From CAZOIA01 sp964579675 (GTDB taxonomy: Bacteria > Planctomycetota > Phycisphaerae > UBA1845 > PWPN01): DNA of 22,693 nt. The stretch spans positions 1-22,693 of the forward strand of contig CAZOIA010000090.1 of assembly GCA_964579675.1 (NCBI GenBank), given 5' to 3'. Below are positions 7,803-15,502 of this stretch, piece by piece. The notes below the pieces were generated by a model. It made no database searches, was not told the DNA's origin, and saw only the letters and a program-made list of their open reading frames with translations. Position 1 is the stretch's first letter, and each line of letters starts with the position of its first letter. The position numbers were made by a program, and so were the translations under genes.

Positions 7803-10121
7803 CTACTCTTCCACCGTCTCGTAAGCCTTGCCCTCGAGTACCACCACCACGCGGTTGCCCAGCGCGAGGTACTTGCCCGCATCGGGGTGCTGGGCGATCA
7901 GATCGAAGTACGCGTCACTGAACATGCGGAGCTTGATCGTCTCGCTGCCCGCCTCGTACCGGCTGTCCACCCACTTCTCGCCGTCGCGGTAGAACGTCCG
8001 CGAGCCGACGAATCGAACCGCCGCCCCGGCCCGTCGGACACCGCCCTCACCAGCCCGGCCGGCTTCTCCCGGAGCGCTATGGTCCGCCACCCCATTCAGG
8101 AACAGCCGCACCTCCTGTTCGACCTGGCTCGGAGCCCGTGCCCTCTGCATCTCGGCCAGGTGTTTGGATGCACCCACGGCGGCTTTCCCGCTCCTGCCGT
8201 AGTACCCCAGCCTCGCGTCCCTGGCCCCGTCTTCGACGCCTCGTGCCGACAGCGCCGAGGAGATGGCCGGGCTCGCCACCGGCCGACCCGCCGCGATCCG
8301 ACCCTGGTCTTCCTCGATCACCAGAAACGACGTATAGGGCGTCAGGATGCCGAACCGCTTGGCCAGTTGCACCACCTCTTCCTTGAGTTCCTTGTCCTCG
8401 CCGTGCAGCCGGATCTCGTCCAGCAGGTACCCGATCTTGCGCGACGCCCACAGCCGCGGCAAGTAGTCGTGGGCCGCCTTGCGCTTCGCGAACTTCTCGT
8501 CCCAGGTGAACTTGACTCTCTCATCGCCCCGTTGACCATGAAGCGTGATCGATTGCTTACCCGCAGCCTCGTACCGGCCCAAGACCACCAGTTCCGTCCC
8601 CTGGAAGAGGTCCGGCAGAACCTTGGGATACACGTCAGAGGCGCCCGCGTCCCCGAAGTCGAGCCGGAGGTCGCTCAGCACCGGGTTGGCGATCATCGTG
8701 TAGAAGCCCGACAGCTTCACCTCCAGGTCCTCCTGCTCCGACACGTACTCGCGGGCACCGTGGTTCTCCTCCGCCAGCTTGTCCAGCAGACGGGTGTTCA
8801 CGTCGTGCCCCACCCCGAAAACGAAGAGCCGGACGTTGCCCGGATTACTTCGCTTGACATTGGCGAGGATCTTCTCCACGTCCCGCTCACCGACCGTCGG
8901 CAGGCCATCGGTCAGGAACACGATCATGTAAGGCCGGCCGGTATCCTCCTTGCCCTTCTTGCCTGACTCAAGGGCGGCGAGCAGGGCCTCGTTAATCGCG
9001 GTCCCGCCGATGGCCTTGAATCCCGCCACGTGCTCCCGGGCCGCCGATACGTTATCCCGGCTCGCCGGGGTCAGCTCATCCTGGTAGGGCCGGACTTCCG
9101 TCGAGAACGACATCACGTTGAACCGGTCCTTGCGGTTCAGGTTGTCCAGGCAGAAACGCAGGGCCTCGCGGGCCTGTTCGATCTTCTTGCCCGACATGCT
9201 CCCGGACGTGTCGATCACGAAACAGATGTCCTTGGGAATCACGTGCTCCTCGTCCACCTTCGACGCCGGCGAGACCCGGGCCATGAAGTACCCGTCCTCG
9301 CCCCCCTCCCGGTGCGTGAGCAGCACCAGGCCGAACGCCTCGTCACTCGTCTTGTAGCTGACGATGAAATCCTTGTCCGGAAGCACATTCCGGCCCTCGT
9401 ACCCGACCACCGCCTCGTGCTTGCCTTTCCGATCGACGCTCGAATTATGCGACGGGCAGAACACCGTGCTCAGCGCCTGCCTGCTCTTGATCCGCACGCG
9501 AACCGCCACCTCCTCCAGCGGGGCCGACGAGAACTTCTCCGTGTTCAGCGGGTAGACATAGGTGGCCAGACCGGCCGAGACCGGGACAACCTGCGCGTAG
9601 TCCATCTTGATCCGCACCTCGCCCTGAGCGGGGATGGGAAAGACCCGGGCCTTGTACATTCGGCTCCCCACGTACTCCAGCAGCGCCGGGTCCTTCATTT
9701 GACGCACGATGTCCTCGTAGATCTTCCGGGCCTTGTCCTTCTCCAGCACCTCGCCCTGCACCTCTTTGCCGTCCATGTACATGCTGAACCGCTGGACCGC
9801 CACGTCGTCCGCGAGCGGGAACATGTAAGTCCCCTCCAGTTGGCGCTTGTTGGGATTGCAGAAGACCTGGTCGATCTTCGTCACCGCGGCGTTATCGGTG
9901 ATCTCCACCTCCACGTGGTGGTACTTGACCCGTAGCGGCATGTAGACCGTCCGCGGGACGGGCCGCGGCGATGGCACAATACTCGGGTCATCCGGCCGAG
10001 GCTGCTTGACCACGATGAACCCGTCACCCCACACCGGTTCTACCGGGCCCAGCAGCCCCAGCCCACACAGTATTCCCGCCACCAGCAGCCACCCCCACCC
10101 CACGTGAATACGAGAAGACAT
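7803..10121 (-). CDS. secreted VIT and von Willebrand factor A domain protein
   Basis: The protein has 772 residues and an N-terminal hydrophobic segment (HVGWGWLLVAGILCGLGLLG) serving as signal peptide or anchor. A VIT (inter-alpha-trypsin inhibitor) domain spans roughly residues 40-170 (GTYMFPLADDVAVQRFSMYM, DGKEVQGEVLEKDKARKIYE). A vWA domain follows with a complete MIDAS: D304-T-S-G-S-M-S, then GGTAINEAL and FLTDGLPTVG. The remaining C-terminal region ends in VVVVLEGKAYETVEE, without a sorting motif. VIT-vWA proteins are thought to bind metal-dependent ligands or act in surface adhesion; no partner is evident here. The ATG at 10121 has GGAGGAA seven bases upstream, better than the in-frame start at 10181. 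It is convergent with the ABC permease. A broken relative of a different subfamily lies upstream on the other strand. Confidence 0.9.
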   Translation of the reverse strand: MSSRIHVGWGWLLVAGILCGLGLLGPVEPVWGDGFIVVKQPRPDDPSIVPSPRPVPRTVYMPLRVKYHHVEVEITDNAAVTKIDQVFCNPNKRQLEGTYMFPLADDVAVQRFSMYMDGKEVQGEVLEKDKARKIYEDIVRQMKDPALLEYVGSRMYKARVFPIPAQGEVRIKMDYAQVVPVSAGLATYVYPLNTEKFSSAPLEEVAVRVRIKSRQALSTVFCPSHNSSVDRKGKHEAVVGYEGRNVLPDKDFIVSYKTSDEAFGLVLLTHREGGEDGYFMARVSPASKVDEEHVIPKDICFVIDTSGSMSGKKIEQAREALRFCLDNLNRKDRFNVMSFSTEVRPYQDELTPASRDNVSAAREHVAGFKAIGGTAINEALLAALESGKKGKEDTGRPYMIVFLTDGLPTVGERDVEKILANVKRSNPGNVRLFVFGVGHDVNTRLLDKLAEENHGAREYVSEQEDLEVKLSGFYTMIANPVLSDLRLDFGDAGASDVYPKVLPDLFQGTELVVLGRYEAAGKQSITLHGQRGDERVKFTWDEKFAKRKAAHDYLPRLWASRKIGYLLDEIRLHGEDKELKEEVVQLAKRFGILTPYTSFLVIEEDQGRIAAGRPVASPAISSALSARGVEDGARDARLGYYGRSGKAAVGASKHLAEMQRARAPSQVEQEVRLFLNGVADHSAPGEAGRAGEGGVRRAGAAVRFVGSRTFYRDGEKWVDSRYEAGSETIKLRMFSDAYFDLIAQHPDAGKYLALGNRVVVVLEGKAYETVEE

Positions 10122-10184
10122 GACTTGTTCCTCCAAGCTCAAGCTGACCGGTTTGCCTGCCCGCGCCGCGTGAAACGCCAAAGA

Positions 10185-10209
10185 GCCGCGGGCTTGAAGC
10201 CCGCGCGGC
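10185..10209. repeat. REP-like GC palindrome
   Basis: CGCGGGCT (10187-10194) and AGCCCGCG (10198-10205) form a perfect 8-bp stem around TGA, flanked by further partly matching GC bases. The form, a 'gccgcgggctt...aagcccgcg' palindrome in an intergenic spacer, resembles dispersed palindromic repeats common in planctomycete genomes. Only one copy was seen here. It lies 64 bases upstream of the VIT-vWA start. Confidence 0.45.
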
Positions 10210-10347
10210 CCTGCGGCACCGCGCAGATCGCTCTAATGGCGTCTCCCAACGCCGAACCCGTCTACCTGTTATAGACGCCGCCCACCCCCGAAGGTTCCCG
10301 ATCGCACCACTGCCGTTCACGATGCTTACTGGACCCTCCACCGTAGA

Positions 10348-10629
10348 TCGGGTACACCCGTCGGGCCGGGCAGCACGAACGGCATCGGGGCCGGGGCCCG
10401 GGGTGCCCGCGGCATGTCGGGCCAGAAGACCGAGGTCCAGTACCTGAGGCCCGGCGAGCGAAGCGGGCACGACATCACCCTTGCCGTCTCGATCAACGCT
10501 GGCGTGGCGATCGAGCGGATTGACAACCGAAGCCACGTGATCGAAGCGAAGAAACCGTCGCCCGACAGGGCCCAAGTCAGACTGAGTTCGCTCGACGCCG
10601 TTCCCAACAAGGACTTCGGGCTGCGTTAG
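10348..10629 (+). pseudogene. fragment of a second VIT-vWA protein (segment between VIT and vWA domains)
   Basis: The plus-strand frame from 10348 to the TAG at 10627-10629 reads GTPVGPGSTNGIGAG, then YLRPGERSGHDITLAVSINAG, then HVIEAKK and finally AVPNKDFGLR. From memory of the family, the RSGHDI...NAGVPI...IPNKDF.L segment is a conserved region between the VIT and vWA domains of a widespread bacterial VIT-vWA subfamily. The VIT domain that should precede it is missing (a stop lies at 10234-10236), and the frame ends exactly where the family continues with LRY. The next conserved block appears about 1.64 kb further right, at 12268. The ATG at 10414 is not a genuine gene start. The subfamily differs from the intact VIT-vWA gene at 7803-10121. 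Confidence 0.7.
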
Positions 10630-10693
10630 GCTCTTCCGTCGAGAGATGCACGCCGTTTGCGCGCATGTTCTTCTATAAGGTTCCTGCTTGGTT

Positions 10694-10720
10694 GCGGACC
10701 ACAAGAAGGCGGTCCGCCTT
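10694..10720. repeat. inverted repeats beyond the 3' end of the HAF gene
   Basis: GCGGACC (10694-10700) pairs perfectly with GGTCCGC (10711-10717). An alternative hairpin AAGGCGG-T-CCGCCTT spans 10706-10720. The structure starts 49 bases past the stop of the minus-strand HAF gene, so it may act as its terminator, although no T-run follows on that strand. Confidence 0.4.
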
Positions 10721-10769
10721 AGAGAGTCGCCGGTGAGACGATCAAGTCCGCCCTGCCCGCCTCACCGGC

Positions 10770-11876
10770 TCAAAGACCGACCTGCCTCGAGCGACGACGG
10801 TGACGCAGCACGGCGGTGCCTGACAGAACAAGGAGAATCGAGCCTGGTTCGGGGACGAGGAGAACCGCCCGTCCCTTGCCGTCCGGGTTCTTGCCATAAC
10901 CCGCGATCCATCCTTGGTCATTGATTCCATAGGCGTAGGTGATTTCCCATCCTGATCCGGGGTCCAACAACTCATTCAAGTCGGTCATGACGCCGTCTTG
11001 CCAGAGGAACGGTTGCCAAAGCCCGCTTCCGTCCTGACTCGAACCCACCACCTGGCCCATGTTGTTGACGTCCGTGGCCAGACTCCCTATGCCGCCAAAC
11101 GTTCCGAGATCGGTCATGCCATAAGTGGCATCCCACAGGAAAGCATGCCGGTAGTCGCCCGCTCCATATTCGCTCCGCCCAACGACCTGACCGAGCTCGT
11201 TGATTGCTGCGGCGTAGCTGTCACCATGATTGCTTGGCTCCAGCGTTCCGAGGTCCGTGAACACCTTATCTTGCCAGATGAAAGCGTGCAGTTGGAGGAT
11301 GTACGGGGCGGCAATCGTGTCGGCATAGCCGGTGATCTGGCCCTGATTGTTGATCCCCGTCGCGTAAGATTCGCTCGTATCGGTGAAAGAACCGAGGTCC
11401 GTTATGGTGCCGTTATCCCACATGAAAGCACGGGTGATACCGTCGGCTCGTCTCGATCGGCCGACAACCTGATCCGCATCATTCAAGTCTTCGGCCCAGA
11501 TTCTCTGTCCCAGGGTTCCGAGGTCGATTAGTCCTCCGTTGCGATAGAGGAATGCGTACTCGCCATTCCCGACATTCCCGGTAACGTGACCCATGCAGTT
11601 CACTCTTCGTCCTTCACAGTCCGTCGAGATGCCGGGGGTCAGGTCAATCATTGTGCCCCCGTGCCAGAGAAAAGCGTGGTCCGTGGTGTAGTCGACCCGC
11701 GATTTACCGGTCACGTAACCGTTTTCCGAGACGTCGGAAGCGGCGCTGGTGTAAGCCCCCAGCGCGCCGAGGTCGATCGGCTCATATACGACTGCCTTGG
11801 ATGCCCGGGGGAGAATGCCGAAAACCACAAGGGTCGCCAGAAGCTCGCGTAACGTCTTGAGGTGAGTGCTTTTCAT
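10770..11876 (-). CDS. HAF-repeat protein with PEP-CTERM sorting signal
   Basis: The protein has 368 residues and a signal peptide (MKSTHLKTLRELLATLVVFG, then ASKA). It contains six tandem HAF-type repeats plus a truncated seventh, each of about 35-50 residues. The pattern is an INxxGQVVG strand, then HAFLW, then a G-MTDLGTL strand. Such repeats are predicted to form an extracellular beta-rich fold. Residues 341-368 are a PEP-CTERM signal: VPEPGS, a hydrophobic stretch and an Arg-rich tail (RHRRRSRQ). It is therefore an expected exosortase substrate, removed from the membrane after export. The start at 11876 has GAGGAGG five bases upstream; the frame is open to 11909. By eye it is less GC-rich than its neighbours. 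It lies between the two pieces of a broken VIT-vWA gene, suggesting insertion or transfer. Ligand and role are unknown. Confidence 0.9.
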   Translation of the reverse strand: MKSTHLKTLRELLATLVVFGILPRASKAVVYEPIDLGALGAYTSAASDVSENGYVTGKSRVDYTTDHAFLWHGGTMIDLTPGISTDCEGRRVNCMGHVTGNVGNGEYAFLYRNGGLIDLGTLGQRIWAEDLNDADQVVGRSRRADGITRAFMWDNGTITDLGSFTDTSESYATGINNQGQITGYADTIAAPYILQLHAFIWQDKVFTDLGTLEPSNHGDSYAAAINELGQVVGRSEYGAGDYRHAFLWDATYGMTDLGTFGGIGSLATDVNNMGQVVGSSQDGSGLWQPFLWQDGVMTDLNELLDPGSGWEITYAYGINDQGWIAGYGKNPDGKGRAVLLVPEPGSILLVLSGTAVLRHRRRSRQVGL

Positions 11877-12267
11877 CGTTCCCTCCTCACAGATAAAAAA
11901 AGAGCCCACTTACAAGCGTCTCTCTCGCCTGCTGCACAGATTTCTCGCACAAGGGAGGCGCCGATCAGAAATGCGGTGCTTTTCCGCCCCCTTCTGCTTC
12001 CTTTTCACCTATCAGTTTACCCGCCCTCGTCACTAACGCAAGACGGAAGTTGCGGAACTGGGGCGAAAAAACGGGCCAGCGGGCATCTGACGAGGGATCG
12101 CCGGGGAACCGGGCATCGCCCGTTGCGGCCCTGGACGACAGGCTCGTTTCGCCAGAGAATGGTCGCTGAGAGCGATGAATCGAGCGGTCAAAAGGGTCGA
12201 AACCATGGCTTCTCGGCCTAAGTCACTTTCCTACAGGCAGTTAGACGCATCAGGAGTGTTGCGGGCG
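11877..12267. other. 391-base intergenic region upstream of the HAF gene
   Basis: No supportable gene lies here. It holds the 5' untranslated region and presumed promoter of the HAF gene on the minus strand. A weak pair, TTGCGT (minus strand, 12036-12041) and TAAACT (12014-12019) with 16-base spacing, is the best I could find. A small CGGGC-ATC-GCCCG hairpin sits at 12110-12122. The right edge leads into the second vWA fragment without a visible mobile-element end. Confidence 0.5.
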
Positions 12268-12504
12268 CTTGGGCCTATCACCCTCATGCTCTATCCGCCC
12301 GAGGACCTGGCGAGCCTGGAGCGAAAGCCGATGGAGATGATCTTCGTCCTGGACTGCTCGGGCAGCATGAGTGGCCAGCCCATCGCCCAGGTCAGGACCG
12401 CCATCGAACGGGCGCTGAAGCACCTCCAGCCGGACGATACCTTCCAGATCATCCGCTTCTCGAACCACGCGTCAACCGGGCCGACCGATGAACTTCAGAA
12501 CTGA
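12268..12504 (+). pseudogene. truncated von Willebrand A domain, second piece of the broken VIT-vWA gene
   Basis: The frame reads GPITLMLYPPEDLASLERKP, then EMIFVLDCSGSMSGQPIAQ with MIDAS aspartate at 12352, then LKHLQPDDTFQIIRFSNHAS, and stops at 12502-12504. This is the first third of a vWA domain of the DCSGSMSGQP subfamily. The helix-strand units carrying the conserved Thr and the TDG aspartate are absent, so it cannot fold as a complete vWA. After NHASTGP (about 12480) the similarity to the family ends, and the lipoprotein gene starts 41 bases on. It matches the region expected about 20-30 residues after the 10348-10629 fragment, so the two pieces probably once formed one gene. The frame extends left to 12175 with non-family sequence. 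Expression as a short protein is possible but not suggested. Confidence 0.75.
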
Positions 12505-12520
12505 GAAAGGACACGTTTCC

Positions 12521-13264
12521 ATGAGAAGACTGAGCCTTGTTCTTGTAACGCTTCCGCTCGCCGCCGGCTGTGGCGCTGCCCGGTACTCCACTTCGCCGGA
12601 GTACATGAGTTCCGGCTTCTACAAGGACCAGGCGGCTATGTCGGCGGGCTCATTATTCGCCAGCGATCAGGCGGTCATGAGCAACGAAGCCATCGACAAG
12701 GTCCTCACCTCGAAGCTCACCCTTCCCGCACAAGGGCGGGTGGCAGTGCTCCGCTTCGGACCGCACTCGCGCTGGCTCTGGTGGTCCGAGGAATTGACCA
12801 AGCTGGGTCAGGAGACGGTGAGCAAGTTCCTTGGCAAGCTGCAGGCGTGCAGCCGCATCGCCGATGCGTCGCTGCTGCCATCGCTCCTGACGCCGGGCAA
12901 GCAGACGGTGCCCTATCTGCGGGAGGCCGCCGCCCGCTACCAGGCCGACCTCCTCCTCGTCTACCGATCCGCCAGCTACACGTACGAGAAGCAGCGTTTC
13001 CTGGCCCCCGATGAGGCCAAGGCCAATTGCTTCGTCGAGGCCGTCCTGCTCGATGTGCGCACCGGCGTCGTACCGTTTACCTCCGTCGTCACCAGGACCT
13101 ACACCGCCAAGAAGTCCCGGGAGGACTTCAACTTCACCGAGACGGTACGCAAGGCCGAGCTGAAGGCCCTGGGCCAGGCCCTGGACGAGGTCGCCGACGA
13201 CCTGGTCGAGTTCCTCGAAGCGGTGCCGGGCGCGGAAGCGGCAGGGGATATCATCCACCCGTAG
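12521..13264 (+). CDS. predicted lipoprotein of unknown function
   Basis: The protein has 247 residues. A signal peptide ends in a lipobox (LPLAAGC), giving lipidated Cys17. The mature part is soluble alpha/beta with a GRVAVLRFGPHSRWLWWSEE segment, an AARYQADLLLVYRSASYTYE strand region, and a VEAVLLDVRTGVVPFTSVVTRTY strand region. The order 'polypeptide must be present, query which value is stored, report its class' is reminiscent of TolB-N/CsgG-like envelope lipoproteins and of the 'rhombotarget lipoprotein' group, but I cannot assign it. The ATG at 12521 has AAAGGA nine bases upstream; an in-frame ATG at 12488 would overlap the vWA fragment. Its last 166 bases overlap, tail to tail, the 3' end of the phytase-like gene. 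The codon pattern and well-formed amphipathic C-terminal helix (ALDEVADDLVEFLEAVPGAE) suggest this is the genuine coding strand of the overlap. Confidence 0.8.
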   Translation: MRRLSLVLVTLPLAAGCGAARYSTSPEYMSSGFYKDQAAMSAGSLFASDQAVMSNEAIDKVLTSKLTLPAQGRVAVLRFGPHSRWLWWSEELTKLGQETVSKFLGKLQACSRIADASLLPSLLTPGKQTVPYLREAAARYQADLLLVYRSASYTYEKQRFLAPDEAKANCFVEAVLLDVRTGVVPFTSVVTRTYTAKKSREDFNFTETVRKAELKALGQALDEVADDLVEFLEAVPGAEAAGDIIHP

Positions 13265-14415
13265 CCGGTTATCCGCACCAGGCACGAAGCCCGAAAGCCC
13301 TCAGGCATGGCCGGATCGTCCACCAGCCAGAGCGTGCCCGCCCGGTCCACCGCGATTCCTTCGATGCTGACGTAGGGCATCCGGCGCTTGGCTGGAAACG
13401 CCCCCAGTGCTTCTCGCAGGTTCGTGCCGTGCAGGTCGTACAGGTTCAGCCACCGCTGGGCCGTCCTCTTGTCCGGATCGACCCGCAGGATCCAGCCGCC
13501 GTTGCGGTCCACCGCCAGCAACCGCCCGTCCGGCATCGCGGCCAGCGCGTTGAGCGTCTGCATCTTGCCCCGTCGCTGGGCGCGGACGGCCGCGGTGAGG
13601 GCGTCGGAGGCTTCTCGATCCACCATCACCTGCCCCGCCTCGAACCGGGCCCGTCCCAGCCGGGGATTCAGAAAGAACAACTTGGCGCCGAGCCCGCCCC
13701 CGTGGGACTTGGTACCCTCCTCAGCCCAGTAGAACTCCCCAACGCGCCCCGCGTAGGCCAGCCCTTCTATGCCGTCGTTTCTGTCCGTCCCCCGTTCGTC
13801 GTCCGCCTCCTGGTAAGCGTAGACTGCCGTGAGCCGGGCCTTGGCCGCCTGACCTTCTCCTTCCAGTGCAAGCTCGAGCACGGTGGAGAACGGCTCCTCC
13901 GCCACCACGAACACGCGGGGCTCATGGGGTGGGCTCGGCGACGGCGCGATGGTGACCGCCTCGAGATCAAGGAGCGGACCCTGGCGACCCTCCAAACCCG
14001 CTTGAAGGCGGCGATGGACCTCGGCCAACACACTCCGGCCGGCACCGGGATGGGCGGCTGCGAACGCCGAGAAGTCGCCCTCCGCCAGCACGATCGGGAA
14101 CACCTCGTCCGCCACCAGCGGCGCTTGATGCGTGGCCCGCTTCAACGTTGCCGCGGAGATGAAGTACAGCCGGCCCGCCGACCCTCCCCCGTTCCGGTCG
14201 CATGTGAGCCACAGTCCGTCCCTCTCGCCCAACCGCCCGTAGTGCAGCCCCGACGCCTGTTCGATGTCGTGACCGCTGCCGGGGGCACGCAACCGGTAAT
14301 ACGCAATCTTCACCCCGTCCGCGATACCGCTGCCGGTCGCCCTTCCCGGCGATCGCTCGCATCCCGCGCCCGCCGCCGCCGCCAGGACGATGAACAACGT
14401 TCTGGTCAAATGCAT
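13099..14415 (-). CDS. lipoprotein with esterase-like-activity-of-phytase domain, apparently read through at its 3' end
   Basis: The protein has 438 residues. A lipobox in LFIVLAAAAGAGC gives lipidated Cys19, so it sits on a membrane facing the periplasm. The mature region has PF13449-type motifs: EQASGLHYGRLGERDGLWLT, LLDLEAVTIAP, RVFVVAEEPFSTVLEL, DGIEGLAYAGRVGEFYWAEE, VSIEGIAVDRAGTLWLVDDP. This beta-propeller family is named for esterase-like activity in phytases; the substrate here is unknown. Family similarity ends near ASCLVRI. About 54 final residues (385-438), Ser/Arg-rich, are read antisense to the neighbouring lipoprotein and look non-native, so an original stop was probably lost. 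The ATG at 14415 has GGGGAG four bases upstream; the frame is open to 14511. Confidence 0.8.
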   Translation of the reverse strand: MHLTRTLFIVLAAAAGAGCERSPGRATGSGIADGVKIAYYRLRAPGSGHDIEQASGLHYGRLGERDGLWLTCDRNGGGSAGRLYFISAATLKRATHQAPLVADEVFPIVLAEGDFSAFAAAHPGAGRSVLAEVHRRLQAGLEGRQGPLLDLEAVTIAPSPSPPHEPRVFVVAEEPFSTVLELALEGEGQAAKARLTAVYAYQEADDERGTDRNDGIEGLAYAGRVGEFYWAEEGTKSHGGGLGAKLFFLNPRLGRARFEAGQVMVDREASDALTAAVRAQRRGKMQTLNALAAMPDGRLLAVDRNGGWILRVDPDKRTAQRWLNLYDLHGTNLREALGAFPAKRRMPYVSIEGIAVDRAGTLWLVDDPAMPEGFRASCLVRITGYGWMISPAASAPGTASRNSTRSSATSSRAWPRAFSSALRTVSVKLKSSRDFLAV

Positions 14416-14470
14416 GATACTCCCCTGCAAAACCCGATGCTCGTACACCCTTGTCCGGGAACGAGCGGGT

Positions 14471-14476
14471 ATTGTA
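14471..14476 (-). promoter_or_regulatory. -10-like box for the phytase-like gene
   Basis: On the minus strand TACAAT (5 of 6 matches) lies 55 bases upstream of the ATG at 14415. The best -35 candidate is poor (3 of 6). This 183-base divergent spacer must also hold the mqnD promoter, for which I found no good pair. Confidence 0.25.
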
Positions 14477-14598
14477 CGGCGCAATGCGACGTTATTGGAA
14501 GCCGCACCCACTTGTTGTCACTGTAATCGAGCGATAGGATGAGGGAACCGGCCATCGACGGGCTGGGATCTCGACCGTCTTGAACAGGACAAGACAAC

Positions 14599-15450
14599 GT
14601 GCCCGACAACGCCGCCCGGCAGCCATTGCTTCTCGGCCACAGCCCCGATCCCGATGATGCGTTCATGTTCTATGGCCTGGCCCGGGGCCACGTGGATTCC
14701 GGGCGGTGGGTCTTCGAGCACATCCTGCAGGATATCCAGACGCTCAACGAGCGGGCGTTGCGAGGCGAGTTGCATGTCACCGCGATCAGTATCCATGCGT
14801 ACCCGTACGTGGCCGACAAGTACGCGCTGACGAACTGCGGGGCCAGCATGGGCGACGGTTACGGGCCGGTGGTCGTCGCTCGCGAGCCGATGGACGTTGC
14901 GTCGCTCAGGGGCAAGGCAATAGCCGTTCCCGGCGAGATGACCACGGCGTTTCTCGCCCTGAACCTGCTATTGGGCAAGCGTGCGTTCGAGCACGAGGTG
15001 GTGATGTTCGACAAGATCCTCGATCACGTCGCCGCCGGCAGAGCCGATGCCGGGCTGATCATCCACGAGGGACAACTGACCTACCGGAACCACAAGTTGC
15101 ACTGCGCAGTTGATCTCGGCGCGTGGTGGCAGGAAGAGACCGGTCTGCCCCTGCCTCTCGGCGGGAACACGATCCGCCGCGACCTCGGCCGGGAGAACAT
15201 GCGCGAGGTGGCCGGCATCCTCGAAAAGAGCATCCGGTATTCCCTCGATCACCGCGGCGAAGCGGTCGAATACGCCATGCAGTGGGCCCGCGACACGAGC
15301 GCGGACCTGGCAGACGAGTTCGTCGGCATGTACGTGAACAAGTGGACGTTGGACTACGGTGACGTGGGCCGGACCGCCGTGCGCGAATTGCTCCGGCGTG
15401 GGCACGAAGCCGGCCTTGTCCCCGACGCCGGTGAGATCGACTTCATTTGA
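14599..15450 (+). CDS. mqnD: 1,4-dihydroxy-6-naphthoate synthase MqnD (menaquinone, futalosine pathway)
   Basis: MqnD cleaves cyclic dehypoxanthine futalosine to 1,4-dihydroxy-6-naphthoate, a step in the alternative menaquinone route. The protein has 283 residues, usual for the family, with a periplasmic-binding-protein-like fold but no signal peptide. Motifs visible are LGHSPDPDDAFMFYGLARG at the N-terminus, LHVTAISIHAYPYVADKYAL, GASMGDGYGPVVVAR, IAVPGEMTTAFLALNL, DAGLIIHEGQLTY with the conserved histidine, and LPLPLGGNTIRRDL. The start is GTG at 14599 with AGGAC eight bases upstream; no ATG gives the full N-terminus. It is transcribed alone, divergent from the phytase-like gene. Other mqn genes are not in the window. 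It implies menaquinone-based respiration. Confidence 0.95.
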   Translation: MPDNAARQPLLLGHSPDPDDAFMFYGLARGHVDSGRWVFEHILQDIQTLNERALRGELHVTAISIHAYPYVADKYALTNCGASMGDGYGPVVVAREPMDVASLRGKAIAVPGEMTTAFLALNLLLGKRAFEHEVVMFDKILDHVAAGRADAGLIIHEGQLTYRNHKLHCAVDLGAWWQEETGLPLPLGGNTIRRDLGRENMREVAGILEKSIRYSLDHRGEAVEYAMQWARDTSADLADEFVGMYVNKWTLDYGDVGRTAVRELLRRGHEAGLVPDAGEIDFI

Positions 15451-15502
15451 GGGTTTAGGGCCCACCCGTTTAGCCGCGACCCGCAGGGGAGCGCGTAGAA
15501 CT

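Noticed and set aside
10326..10704. Minus-strand open frames opposite the first VIT-vWA fragment
   Set aside because: No recognisable motifs or start signals; the plus-strand frame carries the family blocks.
10625..12246. Calling the HAF segment an integron cassette
   Set aside because: Only degenerate core matches are present; there is no attC fold or integrase, so it is kept as a low-interest lead rather than a feature.
13027..14526. 499-codon plus-strand open frame opposite the phytase-like gene
   Set aside because: The minus strand carries a lipobox and PF13449-type motifs, while this frame is Arg/Pro-rich and starts inside the lipoprotein gene.
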